Assembly: GCF_000766795.1 (NCBI RefSeq)
Contig: NZ_JPDS01000001.1
Coordinates: forward strand, 1,431,001-1,495,000
Reading direction: 5' to 3'
Length of the DNA stretch: 64,000 nucleotides
Source: Polaribacter sp. Hel1_85
GTDB lineage: Bacteria; Bacteroidota; Bacteroidia; Flavobacteriales; Flavobacteriaceae
Part shown: in pieces, positions 51,232 to 60,102 of the stretch
Position numbering within the stretch: position 1 is the stretch's first letter
Layout: the number at the start of each line of letters is the position of its first letter
The notes under the pieces: model-generated
Database searches by the model: none
What the model saw: only the letters and a program-made list of their open reading frames with translations
What the model was told of the DNA's origin: nothing
Made by a program: the position numbers and the translations under genes

Positions 51232-52134
51232 ATGCAACTATCAATTAAATTCATAATATTTAGTATTTTCATATTCTTTTTTAATTCTAAATCAATTTCC
51301 CAAAATACATATCAGCCAAAAGTTACTGGATATGTAAACTTTAATCTTGGTAATTCAACACTAAACCATAATGAACATCAATTTATAACTCTTTTTGGTT
51401 GTAATACAGTATTATCTATAAACAGTAAGTTTTGGAAAGGGTCTAAAAAAGGTTTTGAGTGGAATAAAAAAAACCAAGTTCTTTCTGGTATTCCTTTTGG
51501 TTATCAAAAAGATTATATTACGAATAAACCTTTTTATATTTCCAAATATTATATTGCATCACCACCAGTATTTAAAGGAGGAAAACCTGCTACTAAGAAA
51601 CCAAACACTATATATGACATTGGTCTTGTAACACCTGACAAGTTCATATTAAAAGGAGAAAAACCTGCACAAATGGTTTATTTAGATTATAGTCTTTTAA
51701 AGCCCATGTTTATAAAATACATTAAAGTAAAACTCGATGCTTCGTTTGAAGATTTAAAAGTTGATTATATTCCCTTCAAAGTTGAGTGTAACGACTTCCC
51801 ATGGATAAATACAAAAGACATGAAAGATGCAAAAGGAGCTTCTGGTATTGGAGTATTAAATAGAAATCCATCAAATACAAATCAACTTTTTCTACCCTAT
51901 TATTATGAGAATGAAACTAAAAAATATTTAAACTGCGAAGTTACAATCCTTAACGATATTCTTTTTCATCGTGAAATATTCTTTATGATTAATGGAGTAA
52001 AACACAAATCTATAAATCTAAAAGAGTATCATAAATATAACCAAGGAGATGAAATTACTTTACACGCAAAATATAAGGAAGAATTACCTTGTGGATGCAA
52101 AAAGGAAGACAATATTGACTTTAAAGAAGAATGA
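51232..52134 (+). CDS. Secreted protein of unknown function
   Basis: A 300-residue protein with a signal peptide (1-24, SKSISQ). The rest is beta-rich with many aromatic residues (YVNFNLGNSTLNHNEHQF, SKFWKGSKKGFEWNKKNQVL) and a Cys motif LPCGCKKED near the end. No family is recognised. It lies downstream of the gcvP fragment and terminator, with 145 bp of leader, and is followed 50 bp later by the attC-like hairpin 2. Possibly an accessory gene acquired with that element. Confidence 0.75.
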   Translation: MQLSIKFIIFSIFIFFFNSKSISQNTYQPKVTGYVNFNLGNSTLNHNEHQFITLFGCNTVLSINSKFWKGSKKGFEWNKKNQVLSGIPFGYQKDYITNKPFYISKYYIASPPVFKGGKPATKKPNTIYDIGLVTPDKFILKGEKPAQMVYLDYSLLKPMFIKYIKVKLDASFEDLKVDYIPFKVECNDFPWINTKDMKDAKGASGIGVLNRNPSNTNQLFLPYYYENETKKYLNCEVTILNDILFHREIFFMINGVKHKSINLKEYHKYNQGDEITLHAKYKEELPCGCKKEDNIDFKEE

Positions 52135-52184
52135 GGTTTTCCCTTATTGATTTTCTAAACTGAAAAGCCTAACTTAGCTAACTT

Positions 52185-52218
52185 CTGATATAAGTCATTA
52201 AAACGGACATCATATCAG
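52185..52218 (+). repeat. attC-like hairpin 2
   Basis: Arms ctgatat (52185-52191) and atatcag (52212-52218) flank a 20-nt loop, AAGTCATTAAAACGGACATC. The reverse complement of the loop (GATGTCCGTTTTAATGACTT) equals the conserved parts of hairpin 1 at 6223-6279. Upstream is GCCTAAC (52168-52174), a match to the attC RYYYAAC end. It lies 50 bp 3' of the gene ending at 52134. Confidence 0.75.
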
Positions 52219-52279
52219 TGTTAAAGTTGTGTTTAATGCAAAAAAAACATAGTAATTGTGAAACTTGACTTTTTATATT

Positions 52280-52287
52280 TATCTTTA
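52280..52287 (+). promoter_or_regulatory. Candidate promoter of the toxin-antitoxin operon
   Basis: TATCTTTA (one mismatch to TAnnTTTG) lies 21 bp after a TTG at 52256-52258 and 17 bp before the antitoxin ATG. Confidence 0.35.
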
Positions 52288-52303
52288 CTATAAATACTTT
52301 ATT

Positions 52304-52552
52304 ATGAATTCAGCGGAAATAAAAATAGACTTGTTCAGAAAATTAGACTCACTAAAAGGAAACCGATTAGAAGAAGCTTATGGTATGTTGTTGAATTATA
52401 TTAACGGAAAGAGTGAACTTGATGATTGGCAAAACCTGACTAATGAGCAACAAAATGCAATTAGACTTGGTATTGAACAACTTGATAATGGAGAAGGAAG
52501 AGAGCATAAAAAAGTAATGTCTGATATTAGAAAACGATATACAAATGCTTAA
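52304..52552 (+). CDS. Antitoxin of a RelE/ParE-type module
   Basis: An 82-residue protein (MNSAEIKIDLFRKLDSLKGN) of the addiction-module type with a helical C-terminus (LTNEQQNAIRLGIEQLDNGE) typical of antitoxins found before RelE/ParE toxins in Bacteroidetes. The ATG at 52304 is preferred over an upstream TTG at 52265 that lies in the promoter region. Its 3' end overlaps the toxin start by 8 bp. Confidence 0.85.
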   Translation: MNSAEIKIDLFRKLDSLKGNRLEEAYGMLLNYINGKSELDDWQNLTNEQQNAIRLGIEQLDNGEGREHKKVMSDIRKRYTNA

Positions 52553-52841
52553 AGAGGTTATTTGGTCTCCGTCAGCTGAGAAGGATTTTGAATCAATTTT
52601 AGATTATTTACAATTAAAATGGAATGACAGAATAATTAATAAGTTCATTAACAAAGTAGATGATAATATTAGTTTAATACTTGAGGACTGTAAAATATTT
52701 CCTATAATTAATGAAGAACTTAAAATCAGAAAAAGTGTAATTTCAAAACAGAATACACTTTTTTACAGAGAAAAAGCTGGAAAACTTGAAATAGTAAGAC
52801 TTTTTGATTCACGACAAAACCCTAATAAATTGAAATTTTAG
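52545..52841 (+). CDS. RelE/ParE-family toxin
   Basis: A 98-residue toxin. It opens KEVIWSPSAEKDFESILDYL, the RelE/ParE first helix, and ends LFYREKAGKLEIVRLFDSRQ NP, the conserved final strand with Arg and Asp. Whether it is a ribosome-dependent RNase (RelE) or a gyrase poison (ParE) cannot be decided, but the sequence leans to ParE. It overlaps its antitoxin gene by 8 bp and is followed by a hairpin. Confidence 0.9.
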   Translation: MLKEVIWSPSAEKDFESILDYLQLKWNDRIINKFINKVDDNISLILEDCKIFPIINEELKIRKSVISKQNTLFYREKAGKLEIVRLFDSRQNPNKLKF

Positions 52842-52847
52842 CGAACG

Positions 52848-52895
52848 AAACACTAAACACAACAATGGCTAAAATTAATACGGGTTTTAGTGTTT
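52848..52895 (+). repeat. Hairpin 3' of the toxin gene
   Basis: Ten-bp perfect arms AAACACTAAA (52848-52857) and TTTAGTGTTT (52886-52895) with a 28-nt loop, 6 bp beyond the toxin stop. It may be a terminator or the 3' end of a cassette-like unit. The following 150 bp hold further partial dyads (attaaat/atttaat; ggctaa/ttagcc) but no gene. Confidence 0.6.
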
Positions 52896-53051
52896 AATCA
52901 AAAGTTTAGTATATTTTTATAAAGTCCGACAAATCTTTTGATTTGGCTTTAGAACAGAAAAAGATAAAACAAAATAAAAAGTTTTGGCTAATCGCTTAAT
53001 CCGAAATTAAATGCTAATTTAATCCCGTACTAACCTTAGCCGAACCGTTAG

Positions 53052-54563
53052 CTAATCATTAAAATAAACCTCTTCCAAACTCACAATTTCTTCGTCTTTT
53101 CTGCGTCTAAAAACTTGGTTTGCTGTAATGTCTGAAATAGATTCAATCCCCATGGCAGCAGTCATTTCTTTTACAGCAGAAATTGTTTTATTGTGGTAGT
53201 TTTTTACACGTACATTTTTCTTTTCAACCACTAAAGCTTCAACCAAATCTTCATTTTGTGTTGCAACTCCTACTGGGCAAGTATCTAAATTGCACTCTCT
53301 TGCTTGTATGCAACCTAAACTTAACATAAAACTTCTTGCCATACCAATAGCGTCTGCTCCTAAAGCTAAATATTTTACAATATCAAACGCGTCAATTGCT
53401 TTACCAGAAGCAATAATTTTTATTTGATCTTTCAATTTATGCTTCTTTAAAAGCTTGTTTACAAAAACCAATCCTTCTATTAAAGGTGTACCAATATAAT
53501 TAGTAAATTCTAAGGGAGCAGCACCTGTACCTCCTTCTCCTCCATCTACAGATATAAAATCTGGATAATTATTAGCAGTAACAAATGCCTGAAACATCTC
53601 TTCTATTTCTTCATTATTACCAACACAAAATTTAATTCCTACTGGTTTTCCTTCGGATAAATCTCTTACTTTTTGAATGAAAGTTATCATTTCTTCAAAA
53701 TTAGAAAATGCAGAATGACTTGGAGGAGAATCTACTTGTGTACCTGGTTCTACTGCTCTAATTTTTGCAATTTCTGGAGTATTTTTCTTTGCTGGAAGAA
53801 TACCTCCATGACCAGGTTTTGCTCCTTGAGAAAACTTAATTTCTATCATTTTTACTTCTGGACGAATGGCATTTTCTTTAAAAATTGCATCATCAAAAAC
53901 GCGTTTTCCATTTACAGATTTCCCTGCTCCAAAATACCCTGTTCCTACTTGAAAAATTAAATCGCCTCCTTGTAAATGATAAGGTGAGATTCCACCTTCT
54001 CCAGTATTATGTGCAAAACCATCCATTTTTGCTCCTTGATTTAATGCCATAATTGCATTTTTACTCAAAGAACCAAATGACATTGCAGAAATATTGATTA
54101 TTGAACTTTCATATTTTTTAACACATTTATCTGAACCAAAAACAATTTTTTCTCCTTTTATCTGATGATGATCTTTTGGAAATAAAGAGTGTTTTACAAA
54201 CTCATATCCTTTTGCATACACATTATGTTGTGTACCAAAAGGAATGGTTTCTTTAGATAGTTTTGCTCTCTGATAAACAATACTTCTTTTTTCTCTATTT
54301 ATTGGTGTTCCGTTTAAATTGTCTTCTATAAAATATTGTTGAATTTTATCTCTTTCGTCTTCAAAAAACCAACGCAAACGTGCTACTAATGGAAATGCTC
54401 TTAGTAATGAATGCTTGGTTTGTAAACTATCATAAATTGCTATTAATGATAGAAAACCTGAAACTGAAAGTAAAATTACGGTTCCTGTTTGTGGAATAAA
54501 ATATACTAAAACTCCGCATAAAATGGTTATTAAAAATAAAACAAAAAGGATGGTATTTCTCAT
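53052..54563 (-). CDS. FMN-binding glutamate synthase family protein
   Basis: A 503-residue membrane-anchored protein. Two N-terminal helices (about 3-44) are followed by a glutamate synthase central domain: ISAMSFGSLSKNAIMALNQG, GGISPYHLQGGDLIFQVGTG, FISVDGGEGGTGAAPLEFTN and the FeS-like CIQARECNLDTCPVGVATQN. The glutaminase domain is absent. It may be a ferredoxin-linked FMN oxidoreductase. The 3' end has a decayed copy at 50664-50759. Confidence 0.9.
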   Translation of the reverse strand: MRNTILFVLFLITILCGVLVYFIPQTGTVILLSVSGFLSLIAIYDSLQTKHSLLRAFPLVARLRWFFEDERDKIQQYFIEDNLNGTPINREKRSIVYQRAKLSKETIPFGTQHNVYAKGYEFVKHSLFPKDHHQIKGEKIVFGSDKCVKKYESSIINISAMSFGSLSKNAIMALNQGAKMDGFAHNTGEGGISPYHLQGGDLIFQVGTGYFGAGKSVNGKRVFDDAIFKENAIRPEVKMIEIKFSQGAKPGHGGILPAKKNTPEIAKIRAVEPGTQVDSPPSHSAFSNFEEMITFIQKVRDLSEGKPVGIKFCVGNNEEIEEMFQAFVTANNYPDFISVDGGEGGTGAAPLEFTNYIGTPLIEGLVFVNKLLKKHKLKDQIKIIASGKAIDAFDIVKYLALGADAIGMARSFMLSLGCIQARECNLDTCPVGVATQNEDLVEALVVEKKNVRVKNYHNKTISAVKEMTAAMGIESISDITANQVFRRRKDEEIVSLEEVYFND

Positions 54564-54650
54564 TTTCTAAAATCTAATTTAATAAGTTTTAAAAATAGGC
54601 TTTTCGTTTTAATTTACACAATTTAGTTAGCAAATAGGTTGCGTTAGGGA

Positions 54651-54789
54651 TTGTAATGGCATCCTTTTTATGCTAGAATCGTTTCAGTAACTCTTGCAAA
54701 AAATGAAATTACTTGTTTATAAAAAACAGATGCTGAAATAAATTCAGCATAAAAAGATATAATGGAAAGCGCGACCTGAAAGGTAACGC
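54651..54789 (+). repeat. Dispersed intergenic repeat, copy E
   Basis: Begins GCGTTAGGGATTGTAATGGC, continues ATCCTTTTTATG, and ends AAAAAGATATAATGGAAAGC then GCGACCTGAAAGGTAACGCC. Ends and core match copy B. It contains an inserted palindrome, ATGCTGAA-ATAAA-TTCAGCAT (54730-54750). Confidence 0.85.
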
Positions 54790-54865
54790 CCGAATATTAA
54801 AAAAAAATGACCATATAGACACATAGAAAACATAGCGGTATGTATGATATGTGGTGATTTTAGGA

Positions 54866-54884
54866 TCCTGAAACAAGTTCAGGA
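54866..54884. repeat. Small palindrome TCCTGAA...TTCAGGA
   Basis: Arms TCCTGAA/TTCAGGA with a 5-nt loop (acaag), followed by CAAG. The 23-nt unit TCCTGAAACAAGTTCAGGAC AAG matches, at 19 of 23 positions, the extra segment in the loop of hairpin 1 (6244-6266). The related palindrome with CTGAA/TTCAG core lies at 54730-54750. Confidence 0.75.
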
Positions 54885-54890
54885 CAAGAA

Positions 54891-54920
54891 AAAACTCCAA
54901 CAAATACATGTTGGAGTTTT
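54891..54920 (-). terminator. Terminator of the L31 gene
   Basis: Eleven-bp stem AAAACTCCAAC/GTTGGAGTTTT with an 8-nt loop; reading the minus strand it ends in a T-run, 25 bp beyond the L31 stop. Confidence 0.9.
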
Positions 54921-54945
54921 AAATATGTTGAAAATTCTAAAAAGA

Positions 54946-55197
54946 TTACTTCTTGAATTTTGCGTATTTCGTTTTAAATTTATCGATACGTCCTGCTGCA
55001 TCAATAAGTTTAGATTTACCAGTGTAAAATGGGTGAGATGTTCTAGAAATCTCTAATTTTACTAAAGGATACTCAACACCATCAACTTCTAACGTTTCTT
55101 TAGTGTCTACAGTAGAACGTGTTAAAAATACGTCTTCGTTAGACATGTCTTTAAACGCTACCATTCTATAATTTTCTGGATGAATTCCTTTTCTCAT
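54946..55197 (-). CDS. rpmE2: 50S ribosomal protein L31, type B
   Basis: An 83-residue ribosomal protein. [40 protein letters not shown] and [18 protein letters not shown] are diagnostic. No zinc-binding Cys is present, which marks the C-minus (type B, YkgM-like) form. Monocistronic, with its own terminator. Confidence 0.97.
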   Translation of the reverse strand: MRKGIHPENYRMVAFKDMSNEDVFLTRSTVDTKETLEVDGVEYPLVKLEISRTSHPFYTGKSKLIDAAGRIDKFKTKYAKFKK

Positions 55198-55458
55198 TTT
55201 ATAATATTTTAATACTTTAATGTTATGTTTGCAAGAGTAAAGTTGGTAAAGCCTTCTCTTATCTCTAAATAGTTATTTTTCACTATTTTGAGGATGCAAA
55301 TTTAACTATATTTTTTAATTAACAAATAATTATTTTGTTTTTATTTGGTCTAACAAACACATTCGTTACTTTTACACCTACTTTTGTAGATAAATAGTGG
55401 TTTTTGACTACTTTTTGGAATCGTAAAAAAGCTAAAAACAAATTAAAAAAAATCAAAA

Positions 55459-56502
55459 ATGAAAAATAATGCTGTATGTATTGCTTTCTTAGCATGTTTT
55501 CTACTAATTACTTCTTGTTCTGATGTCTATAAATTTACTTTAGAACATAAAAAACAAACTACTTTAAACGCTACAATAGATGTTACTTTAAAAGAAAAGG
55601 AAGATAAACCTGTAAATAGTGTCCAGTTTTTTGTGAACGGAAAAGAAATTTCTTCTGAAGGAAATTCTACTTCTATAAACACTTCTGATTTTGGTGTTGG
55701 TAAACATGTTGTTTCTGCATTGGTTTTTTATCCTGAAAAGTCGAAAAAAGTAAATAACTCTTTTGAAGTTTTAGCTAACAAAGCGCCTGTTGTTTATGAT
55801 TATAATATTATTAACGAATATCCTCATGACACAAAAGCGTACACGCAAGGTTTAGAATATCATAATGGTTTTTTATATGAAACTACAGGACGAAGAGGGC
55901 AATCTACTTTAAGAAAAGTTGAAATAAAAACGGGTAAAGTTTTACAGAAAATAGATTTAGATAAAAAGTATTTTGGTGAAGGAATGACCATTTTTAACAA
56001 TAAAATTTATTGGTTAACATGGCAAGGTAAAAAGGGTTTTGTCTATAATTTAGATACTTTTAAGCAAGAAAAAGAGTTTATTTATAACAAAAGTGCAGAA
56101 GGTTGGGGTTTTACACATAACGGAACTGAGTTGATTAAATCTGATGGTACTCATAAAATTTGGTTTTTAGATACTGAAACTTTAAAAGAGAAAAAATCGA
56201 TTCAGGTATATACAAACAAATACGCTGTAAAAGATTTAAACGAATTAGAATTGATTAATGGTAAAATCTATGCGAATAAATATCAGCAAAATGCCATTGT
56301 TATTATAGACCCAAACACAGGTATTGTTGAAGGAATTGCGAATTTAAAATCTTTGAAAAAAGAAATGGAAAAAACGCAAAAATTGGTACCACAAGATGAA
56401 GTTTTAAACGGAATTGCTTATGATGCTGAAAACAATAGATTGTTTGTAACTGGAAAACATTGGGGTAAATTATTTGAAATTGAATTGGTAAAAAAACAAT
56501 AA
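55459..56502 (+). CDS. Glutaminyl-peptide cyclotransferase (bacterial beta-propeller type), lipoprotein
   Basis: A 347-residue lipoprotein (lipobox LLITSC-S, Cys about residue 20). A short N-terminal beta domain (about 25-108) precedes the five-bladed propeller of the plant/bacterial glutamine cyclotransferase family: YPHDTKAYTQGLEYHNGFLY, STLRKVEIKTGKVLQKI, FGEGMTIFNNKIYWLTW and NELELINGKIYANKYQQNAI. It would form pyroglutamate at N-termini of exported peptides. The following beta-helix lipoprotein gene begins 42 bp downstream. Confidence 0.9.
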   Translation: MKNNAVCIAFLACFLLITSCSDVYKFTLEHKKQTTLNATIDVTLKEKEDKPVNSVQFFVNGKEISSEGNSTSINTSDFGVGKHVVSALVFYPEKSKKVNNSFEVLANKAPVVYDYNIINEYPHDTKAYTQGLEYHNGFLYETTGRRGQSTLRKVEIKTGKVLQKIDLDKKYFGEGMTIFNNKIYWLTWQGKKGFVYNLDTFKQEKEFIYNKSAEGWGFTHNGTELIKSDGTHKIWFLDTETLKEKKSIQVYTNKYAVKDLNELELINGKIYANKYQQNAIVIIDPNTGIVEGIANLKSLKKEMEKTQKLVPQDEVLNGIAYDAENNRLFVTGKHWGKLFEIELVKKQ

Positions 56503-56544
56503 TTCAGTTAATAAAAAGTTCTATTTTTATATAAAATTGATTTT

Positions 56545-58059
56545 ATGAAATATTTGTTTACTTTTCTTATTTGTGCGCTACTTATTTCTGTAAGTTCTTG
56601 TGAGAGAAAAGATTTTACAACTTCACCTAGTTCTGGGAAATTACAATTCTCTAAAGACACGGTTTATTTAGACACAGTATTTACAAATATTGGTTCTGCA
56701 ACGTATAACTTAAAAGTTTATAATCGTGGAAGTAACGCAATTACAATTCCTAAAATTCAATTAGAAAACGGTACTAACTCTAACTACAGGTTAAATGTTG
56801 ATGGAATTCCTGGTAAAGAATTTACAAATATTGATATTCTAGAGAAAGACAGTATTTTTATTTTTATTGAAACAACGATTAATGCAGGTAACATTGTAGA
56901 TCCACTATATACAGACAAAATTTTATTTGGGAATGGAGATACGCAACAAGATGTAGACTTAGTAACTTTAGTGCAAGATGCTAACTTTATTTTTCCAGGA
57001 AGAGACGCTGTTACTATGGAAATAGATTCGTTAGTTTTAAATGATGAAAAATATGCAAGAGGTCGTTTTTTAACAGATAACGAATTAATTTTCACCAATG
57101 CTAAACCAACAGTTATTTATGGTTTTGCTGCTGTACCAGCGAATAAAACATTAACAATAGAAGCTGGATCAAAAGTTCATTTTCATGATAATTCTGGTTT
57201 AATTATTGATAACAAAGCAACTTTAAAAGTAAATGGAACTTTAGAAGAAAAAGTAGTTTTTGAAGGTGACCGTTTAGAACATTCTTTTAGCGAAACTGCA
57301 GGTCAATGGGGAACAATTTGGTTACGTGCAGGAAGTAAAGAAAATGAAATTTACCATGCAAAAATTAAAAATGGAATTATTGGTATTTTAGTTGATGGCT
57401 ATGAAGATATTTCTACAACTACTTTAAAAATTGAAAATACAGAAATATACAATCATTCAGTTGCAGGATTATTCGGAAGAATAACCAATATTGAAGGATC
57501 TAATTTAGTAATTGGAAACGCAGGGCAATATTCTCTAGCTGCAACTATTGGAGGTGTTTATAATTTTACGCACTGTACTTTTGCTAATTTTTGGAATAAT
57601 AGTTTACGACAAACCGAAACTGTATTCGTAAATAATTATCTAATTTATAAAAATGAAGATAAAGAAGAAGTTATTGAAGTAGCAAATCTTAAATCTGCTA
57701 ATTTCACAAATTGTATTTTTGATGGAAATAATAATATAGAATTTCGTTTAGATAAATTAGATGGAGGTGAATTCAATTATAATATTAGTAATTCTATGAT
57801 TAAATTTAATGACACTAACGATTCTTATAAAGATGTTCTAGAAATGGATTTTACATCATCTTTTTACCAAGATATTATTTTAAACGGAAAATCACATTTT
57901 AGAGATACTCAAAAAAATGATTTTATTATTGGTGAAGAATCTGATGCTATTAACAAAGCAAAATCGACACCTTTTTCTACAGATATTTTAGGAGTTGATA
58001 GAAGTACAACTCCAGATATTGGTGCTTATCAACACATTACTTTTGAAAAGGAAGAATAA
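56545..58059 (+). CDS. Lipoprotein with Ig-like and parallel beta-helix domains
   Basis: A 504-residue lipoprotein (lipobox LISVSSC-E, about residue 19). An N-terminal Ig-like/abnormal-spindle-type domain (about 30-135; YLDTVFTNIGSATYNLKVYN) leads to a right-handed beta-helix (about 160-480; KLNVNG-type turns such as ATLKVNGTLEEKVVFEGDRL). It ends DRSTTPDIGAYQHIT, the choice-of-anchor-Q style ending. Typical surface protein of Bacteroidetes; substrate unknown. Confidence 0.8.
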   Translation: MKYLFTFLICALLISVSSCERKDFTTSPSSGKLQFSKDTVYLDTVFTNIGSATYNLKVYNRGSNAITIPKIQLENGTNSNYRLNVDGIPGKEFTNIDILEKDSIFIFIETTINAGNIVDPLYTDKILFGNGDTQQDVDLVTLVQDANFIFPGRDAVTMEIDSLVLNDEKYARGRFLTDNELIFTNAKPTVIYGFAAVPANKTLTIEAGSKVHFHDNSGLIIDNKATLKVNGTLEEKVVFEGDRLEHSFSETAGQWGTIWLRAGSKENEIYHAKIKNGIIGILVDGYEDISTTTLKIENTEIYNHSVAGLFGRITNIEGSNLVIGNAGQYSLAATIGGVYNFTHCTFANFWNNSLRQTETVFVNNYLIYKNEDKEEVIEVANLKSANFTNCIFDGNNNIEFRLDKLDGGEFNYNISNSMIKFNDTNDSYKDVLEMDFTSSFYQDIILNGKSHFRDTQKNDFIIGEESDAINKAKSTPFSTDILGVDRSTTPDIGAYQHITFEKEE

Positions 58060-58066
58060 ATAAGAT

Positions 58067-59347
58067 TTATTTTTTATAAACAACTCCATTTTTCATCACA
58101 AAAACTACATTTTCCATGGTAGAAATGTTTTTTGTAGGATCATCATCAACAGCAATAATATCTGCAAAAAAACCTTCTTTTATTTGCCCAATTTCATTTT
58201 CCATCTTTAACAACATTGCATTTGTAATCGTTGCAGATTGAATCGTTTCCATTGCAGGCATACCTGCTTCTAACATAAAACCAAATTCTTTTCCATTGTT
58301 TCCATGTTTAAAAACTCCTGCATCAGTTCCAAAAGCAATTCCTACTCCTTTTTTATATGCTTTTGCAAAAGTTCCTTGAATTTGTGGACCAACAGCTAAC
58401 GCTTTTGGAACCACAATTTCTGGATAAAAACCTTTTACAGTTGCTTTTTCTGCAACTTCTTTTCCTGCAGTTATTGTTGGCACTAAATATGCATCATGTT
58501 TTTTCATGAGTTCCATAGTTTCATCACTCATATAGGTTCCATGTTCAATAGTCTTAACACCACCAATAATTGCTCTTTGCATTCCTTCATCTCCATGAGC
58601 ATGTGCAGCAACATGCATTCCATAATCTTTTGCAGTATCACAAATTGCTTTTACCTCTTCTATCGTAAATTGTGGATTATCACCAGATTTAGCAACACTC
58701 AAAACGCCTCCAGTTGCAGTTATTTTTATACAATCTGCGCCATTTTTATAACGTTGTCTTACTGCTTTTTTAGCATCTTCAACAGAATTAACAACACCTT
58801 CTTTTGGACCCGGATTTCCAATTAATTTTCTACTACTTCCATTTGTAGGATCTGCATGACCACCCGTTGTTGCTAAAGATTTACCGGCGGTAAAAACTCT
58901 TGGCCCCGGAATTTTACCTGCTTCAATTGCATTTCTAATTGAAATATTTACACCTGTTCCTCCTAAATCTCTTACAGTTGTAAATCCATTTAACAAAGTA
59001 GATTTTGCAAAACCTACAGAATTAAAAGCAACATCTGCTTCATTATTAATATATCTATTTATTCTTGTTTTCGCATCAAATTCCATTTCTATATGCACAT
59101 GCATATCAATTAAACCTGGCATTACTACTTTGTCTTTTAAATCAATGGTTTTTGCTGTTTTACTTTTAGGTGAAACAAAACCATCCATTACTTTGTAAAT
59201 TTTATTTTGTTTTACAACAATTGTTTTTTTAGAGTGAATTTTCCCAGATTTCGTATCAATCAGTTTTCCACATAAAATATATATCGATTGAGCAACTGAA
59301 CTTTGTATGAAAAGGACGAGAACTAAAAGAAATAATGATTTTTTCAT
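58067..59347 (-). CDS. Secreted amidohydrolase (imidazolonepropionase-like)
   Basis: A 426-residue metal-dependent hydrolase with a signal peptide (1-19, SSVAQ). Metal ligands are visible: HVH in MPGLIDMHVHIEMEF (about 80), HAHGDEGM (about 235), EHGTYMSDE (about 255) and Asp in IAFGTDAGVF (about 320). It belongs to the secreted Xaa-Pro/dipeptidase-like and imidazolonepropionase-like amidohydrolases. The start ATG at 59345-59347 is chosen because the longer frame would overlap the divergent SDR gene and lacks the signal peptide. Confidence 0.9.
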   Translation of the reverse strand: MKKSLFLLVLVLFIQSSVAQSIYILCGKLIDTKSGKIHSKKTIVVKQNKIYKVMDGFVSPKSKTAKTIDLKDKVVMPGLIDMHVHIEMEFDAKTRINRYINNEADVAFNSVGFAKSTLLNGFTTVRDLGGTGVNISIRNAIEAGKIPGPRVFTAGKSLATTGGHADPTNGSSRKLIGNPGPKEGVVNSVEDAKKAVRQRYKNGADCIKITATGGVLSVAKSGDNPQFTIEEVKAICDTAKDYGMHVAAHAHGDEGMQRAIIGGVKTIEHGTYMSDETMELMKKHDAYLVPTITAGKEVAEKATVKGFYPEIVVPKALAVGPQIQGTFAKAYKKGVGIAFGTDAGVFKHGNNGKEFGFMLEAGMPAMETIQSATITNAMLLKMENEIGQIKEGFFADIIAVDDDPTKNISTMENVVFVMKNGVVYKK

Positions 59348-59411
59348 TTGATAAAATTTTGTCTTTAAATGTATGAAAAATTGAGTAGATTGCTTCTTTA
59401 AATTTTTACTA

Positions 59412-60092
59412 ATGAAAAACGTTGTTATAACAGGAACTAGCAGAGGAATTGGTTTTGAACTCGCAAAACAATTTGCAGAAAAAGGACATAAAGTTCTAGC
59501 GTTATCTAGAAATGCAAAACCTTTATCGGATTTCAATCATAAAAATATTACTGTAATTTCTGTTGATTTATCTGTTAATTCTGATTTACAGAAAGTAACA
59601 GGATTTGTTAAAAACGACTGGAAACAAGTTGATATCTTAATCAATAATGCAGGAAAATTAATCAACAAACCTTTTACAGATTTATCTTCGGATGATTTTT
59701 TAGAAGTGTATAAAATAAATGTTTTTGCAGTTGCAGAATTGACTAAATTAATGATTCCATTTATGGAGAAAGGAAGTCATGTAGTTACTGTAAGTTCTAT
59801 GGGAGGAATTCAAGGAAGTATGAAATTCCCTGGTTTAGCAGCTTATTCATCTGCAAAAGGCGCAGTAATTACTTTATCAGAATTATTAGCAGAAGAATAC
59901 AAAGAGCAACAAATTGCATTTAATGTTCTGGCTTTAGGAGCTGTACAAACAGAAATGTTAGAAGAAGCTTTTCCTGGTTATAAAGCTCCAATTTCAGCAA
60001 TAGAAATGGCTAATTACATTTATGATTTCTCTTTAACAGGAAATAAATTTTACAACGGAAAAGTATTACAAGTTTCTTCTACAACACCGTAA
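59412..60092 (+). CDS. SDR-family oxidoreductase
   Basis: A 226-residue short-chain dehydrogenase. The cofactor motif VVITGTSRGIGFELAKQ (about 4-20), DILINNAGKLINKP (about 76) and catalytic YSSAKGAVITLSELLAEE (Tyr about 143) are all present, unlike the SDR at 31329. Substrate unknown. It shares an operon with the SprT-like gene 10 bp downstream. Confidence 0.93.
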   Translation: MKNVVITGTSRGIGFELAKQFAEKGHKVLALSRNAKPLSDFNHKNITVISVDLSVNSDLQKVTGFVKNDWKQVDILINNAGKLINKPFTDLSSDDFLEVYKINVFAVAELTKLMIPFMEKGSHVVTVSSMGGIQGSMKFPGLAAYSSAKGAVITLSELLAEEYKEQQIAFNVLALGAVQTEMLEEAFPGYKAPISAIEMANYIYDFSLTGNKFYNGKVLQVSSTTP

Positions 60093-60102
60093 AAACTAGA
60101 AA

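Noticed and set aside
59348..59536. Longer amidohydrolase N-terminus
   Set aside because: It would overlap the divergent SDR gene and hide the signal peptide.
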